The translations under genes were made by a program, and so were the position numbers. The notes under the pieces were generated by a model, which was not told the origin of the DNA, did not search any database, and saw nothing but the letters and a program-made list of their open reading frames with translations. Positions 13,062 through 14,114 of a DNA stretch of 14,114 bases are shown here, one piece after another (the first letter of the stretch is position 1; every line of letters starts with the position of its first letter). The stretch covers positions 1-14,114 of the forward strand of contig DBHE01000257.1 in NCBI GenBank assembly GCA_002296055.1, read 5' to 3'. The stretch comes from Pseudomonadaceae bacterium UBA836 (GTDB lineage: Bacteria > Pseudomonadota > Gammaproteobacteria > Pseudomonadales > Pseudomonadaceae).

Positions 13062-14114
13062 TTAAACCATTGACGTACGCAGGTGCGAAATATCGCGATA
13101 CTGCTGAAAGAGTGCGAGGCCCTGCTGCTGGGCTTCACTGATAACCGTTTGTTCGCTCACCTGGGTGGCGCGGCCATTAGCGATCAACTGGCGGCCATCA
13201 ACCCAGACCGCGGTCACATTGCGGGCGTCGGCGGCGAAGACCAGATTCCACAGCAAATTGCCGCCCGCTGCATTGATCTCGGTCGGCGTCAGGTTGGGTT
13301 GCGCCAGATCGAGCAGCAGCAGGTCGGCTTGCTTGCCGACTTCCAGTGAGCCGATGCGATCACCCAGACCCAGCGCGCGGGCGCCGTTGATGGTCGCCAT
13401 GCGCAGGATCTGATCGGCGGGCAGCACGGTGGCGTCCAGCCGGGTGGCCTTCTGGATCAGCGAGGCGAATTTCATTTCTTCGAACAGGCTGAGGCTGTTG
13501 TTGCACACCGGGCCGTCGGTGCCGAGGCCGACGGTAATGCCGGCGGCGAGCATTTCCGGTACGCGGGCCACGCCGCTGGCGAGCTTGGCGTTGCTGATCG
13601 GGCAGTGGGCGATGCTGGTGCCGGTGTCGGCGACGCGCTGGATTTCGTCGTCGGTCAGCCAGACGCAGTGGGCGATCAGGGTGCGCTCACCGAGGATGCC
13701 GTAGTGATCGAGCTGGGCGATGGAGCGGCGGCCAAACTCGGCTTTGACGGCGTCGTCCTCTTCCTTTTGCTCGCTGGCGTGGGTGTGAATGCCGACGCCG
13801 TAGTCGGCCTGGCATTGCAGCGCTTCGCGATAGGCATCAGGGGTGCAGTAGAACAGGTGCTCCAATCCCATCCAGACCTGAATACGGCCGCTTTGCGCGC
13901 CGTGGTGGCTGTGGATCAGGGCGCGGTTTTCGGCGCGGGTGGCGAAGAAGTCCTTGCCGGGTGCGTCGGCCACGTAAGGCGCCAGATTCACCCGTAGACC
14001 GATCTCACCGGCGGCATCGGCGCAGCGCGCCATAAAGCGGTACATGTCCATCACGCAGGTGGTGCCGCTCTTCAGTGCTTCGAGATAGCACAGGCGCGCC
14101 GAGTGGTAGGCGTA
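13062..14114 (-). CDS. Amidohydrolase of the ATZ/TRZ/MtaD deaminase group, N terminus cut by window edge
   Basis: The last 350 residues are present and the frame runs off the window at 14114, so the N-terminal HxH metal motif and the start are missing (family length is about 450). Visible active-site pieces, numbered from the first residue in the window, are HTHASE (H112 ligand, E115 acid/base), AHCVW (H149) and GLGTDG (D200). LFEEMKFASLIQK is typical of methylthioadenosine/S-adenosylhomocysteine deaminase relatives. NLTPTEINAAGGNLLWNLVF and the following AVWVDGRQL form the C-terminal composite domain. It is related to, but clearly distinct from, the 8-oxoguanine deaminase at 2435-3802. It probably deaminates or dechlorinates an amino-substituted N-heterocycle; which one is unknown. 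The oxygenase gene follows 32 bases downstream. Confidence 0.88.
   Translation of the reverse strand, partial: YAYHSARLCYLEALKSGTTCVMDMYRFMARCADAAGEIGLRVNLAPYVADAPGKDFFATRAENRALIHSHHGAQSGRIQVWMGLEHLFYCTPDAYREALQCQADYGVGIHTHASEQKEEDDAVKAEFGRRSIAQLDHYGILGERTLIAHCVWLTDDEIQRVADTGTSIAHCPISNAKLASGVARVPEMLAAGITVGLGTDGPVCNNSLSLFEEMKFASLIQKATRLDATVLPADQILRMATINGARALGLGDRIGSLEVGKQADLLLLDLAQPNLTPTEINAAGGNLLWNLVFAADARNVTAVWVDGRQLIANGRATQVSEQTVISEAQQQGLALFQQYRDISHLRTSMV

Overview
The window looks like chromosomal DNA of a GC-rich gammaproteobacterium, most likely Pseudomonadaceae (Pseudomonas or Halopseudomonas type). This is judged from the Pa0142-like 8-oxoguanine deaminase, REP-type palindromes between genes, RpoN-type promoters and the general gene content. 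No rRNA, tRNA, CRISPR array, insertion sequence or prophage gene was seen. Genus-level assignment is inference.

Layout. 1-177 is the 3' end of a putative aminopeptidase. 185-1081 (LysR regulator, minus) and 1180-2190 (MDR-superfamily NAD(P)H oxidoreductase, plus) are divergent. 2248-2368 holds three REP-like palindromes. 2435-3802 (8-oxoguanine deaminase, minus) is divergent from 4123-5052 (isopenicillin-N-synthase-like Fe(II)/2-oxoglutarate oxygenase) and 5078-6067 (NMT1/THI5-type periplasmic binding protein). The gap between them carries a near-perfect sigma-54 -24/-12 promoter toward the oxygenase, a weaker one toward the deaminase, and a palindrome in between. 6090-6761 is a b561-type membrane cytochrome (minus), 6974-7465 a lipoprotein with its own sigma-70-like promoter, and 7644-8426 a short-chain dehydrogenase (minus). 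9588-8613 is a two-gene minus-strand operon in which a ParD-like ribbon-helix-helix protein overlaps a type I methionine aminopeptidase. 9778-11030 encodes an ECF sigma factor and its RskA-like anti-sigma factor, and 11139-11918 a secreted DUF4394 protein. 14114-12082 (minus) is a second amidohydrolase plus IPNS-like oxygenase pair, with the amidohydrolase cut by the window edge.

How the genes may work together. Two separate loci each join an amidohydrolase of the nucleobase/triazine deaminase group to an IPNS-like oxygenase. The first also has a binding protein of the family that includes pyrimidine-binding ThiY/THI5 proteins, and its promoters suggest RpoN control. Together these suggest a nitrogen-scavenging route for an oxidised or alkylated nucleobase or a related N-heterocycle. 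This is the best candidate here for an undescribed system, and its substrate is unknown.

The ECF sigma factor, anti-sigma factor and DUF4394 protein form one regulatory unit. The same bipartite motif, GACATCC-N15-GGGTATAG, lies upstream of both the sigma gene and the DUF4394 gene with identical spacing, so an autoregulated sigma factor and its output gene can be proposed from sequence alone. The ParD-like/methionine aminopeptidase operon has a palindrome overlapping its -10 box, which suggests autorepression by the ribbon-helix-helix protein.
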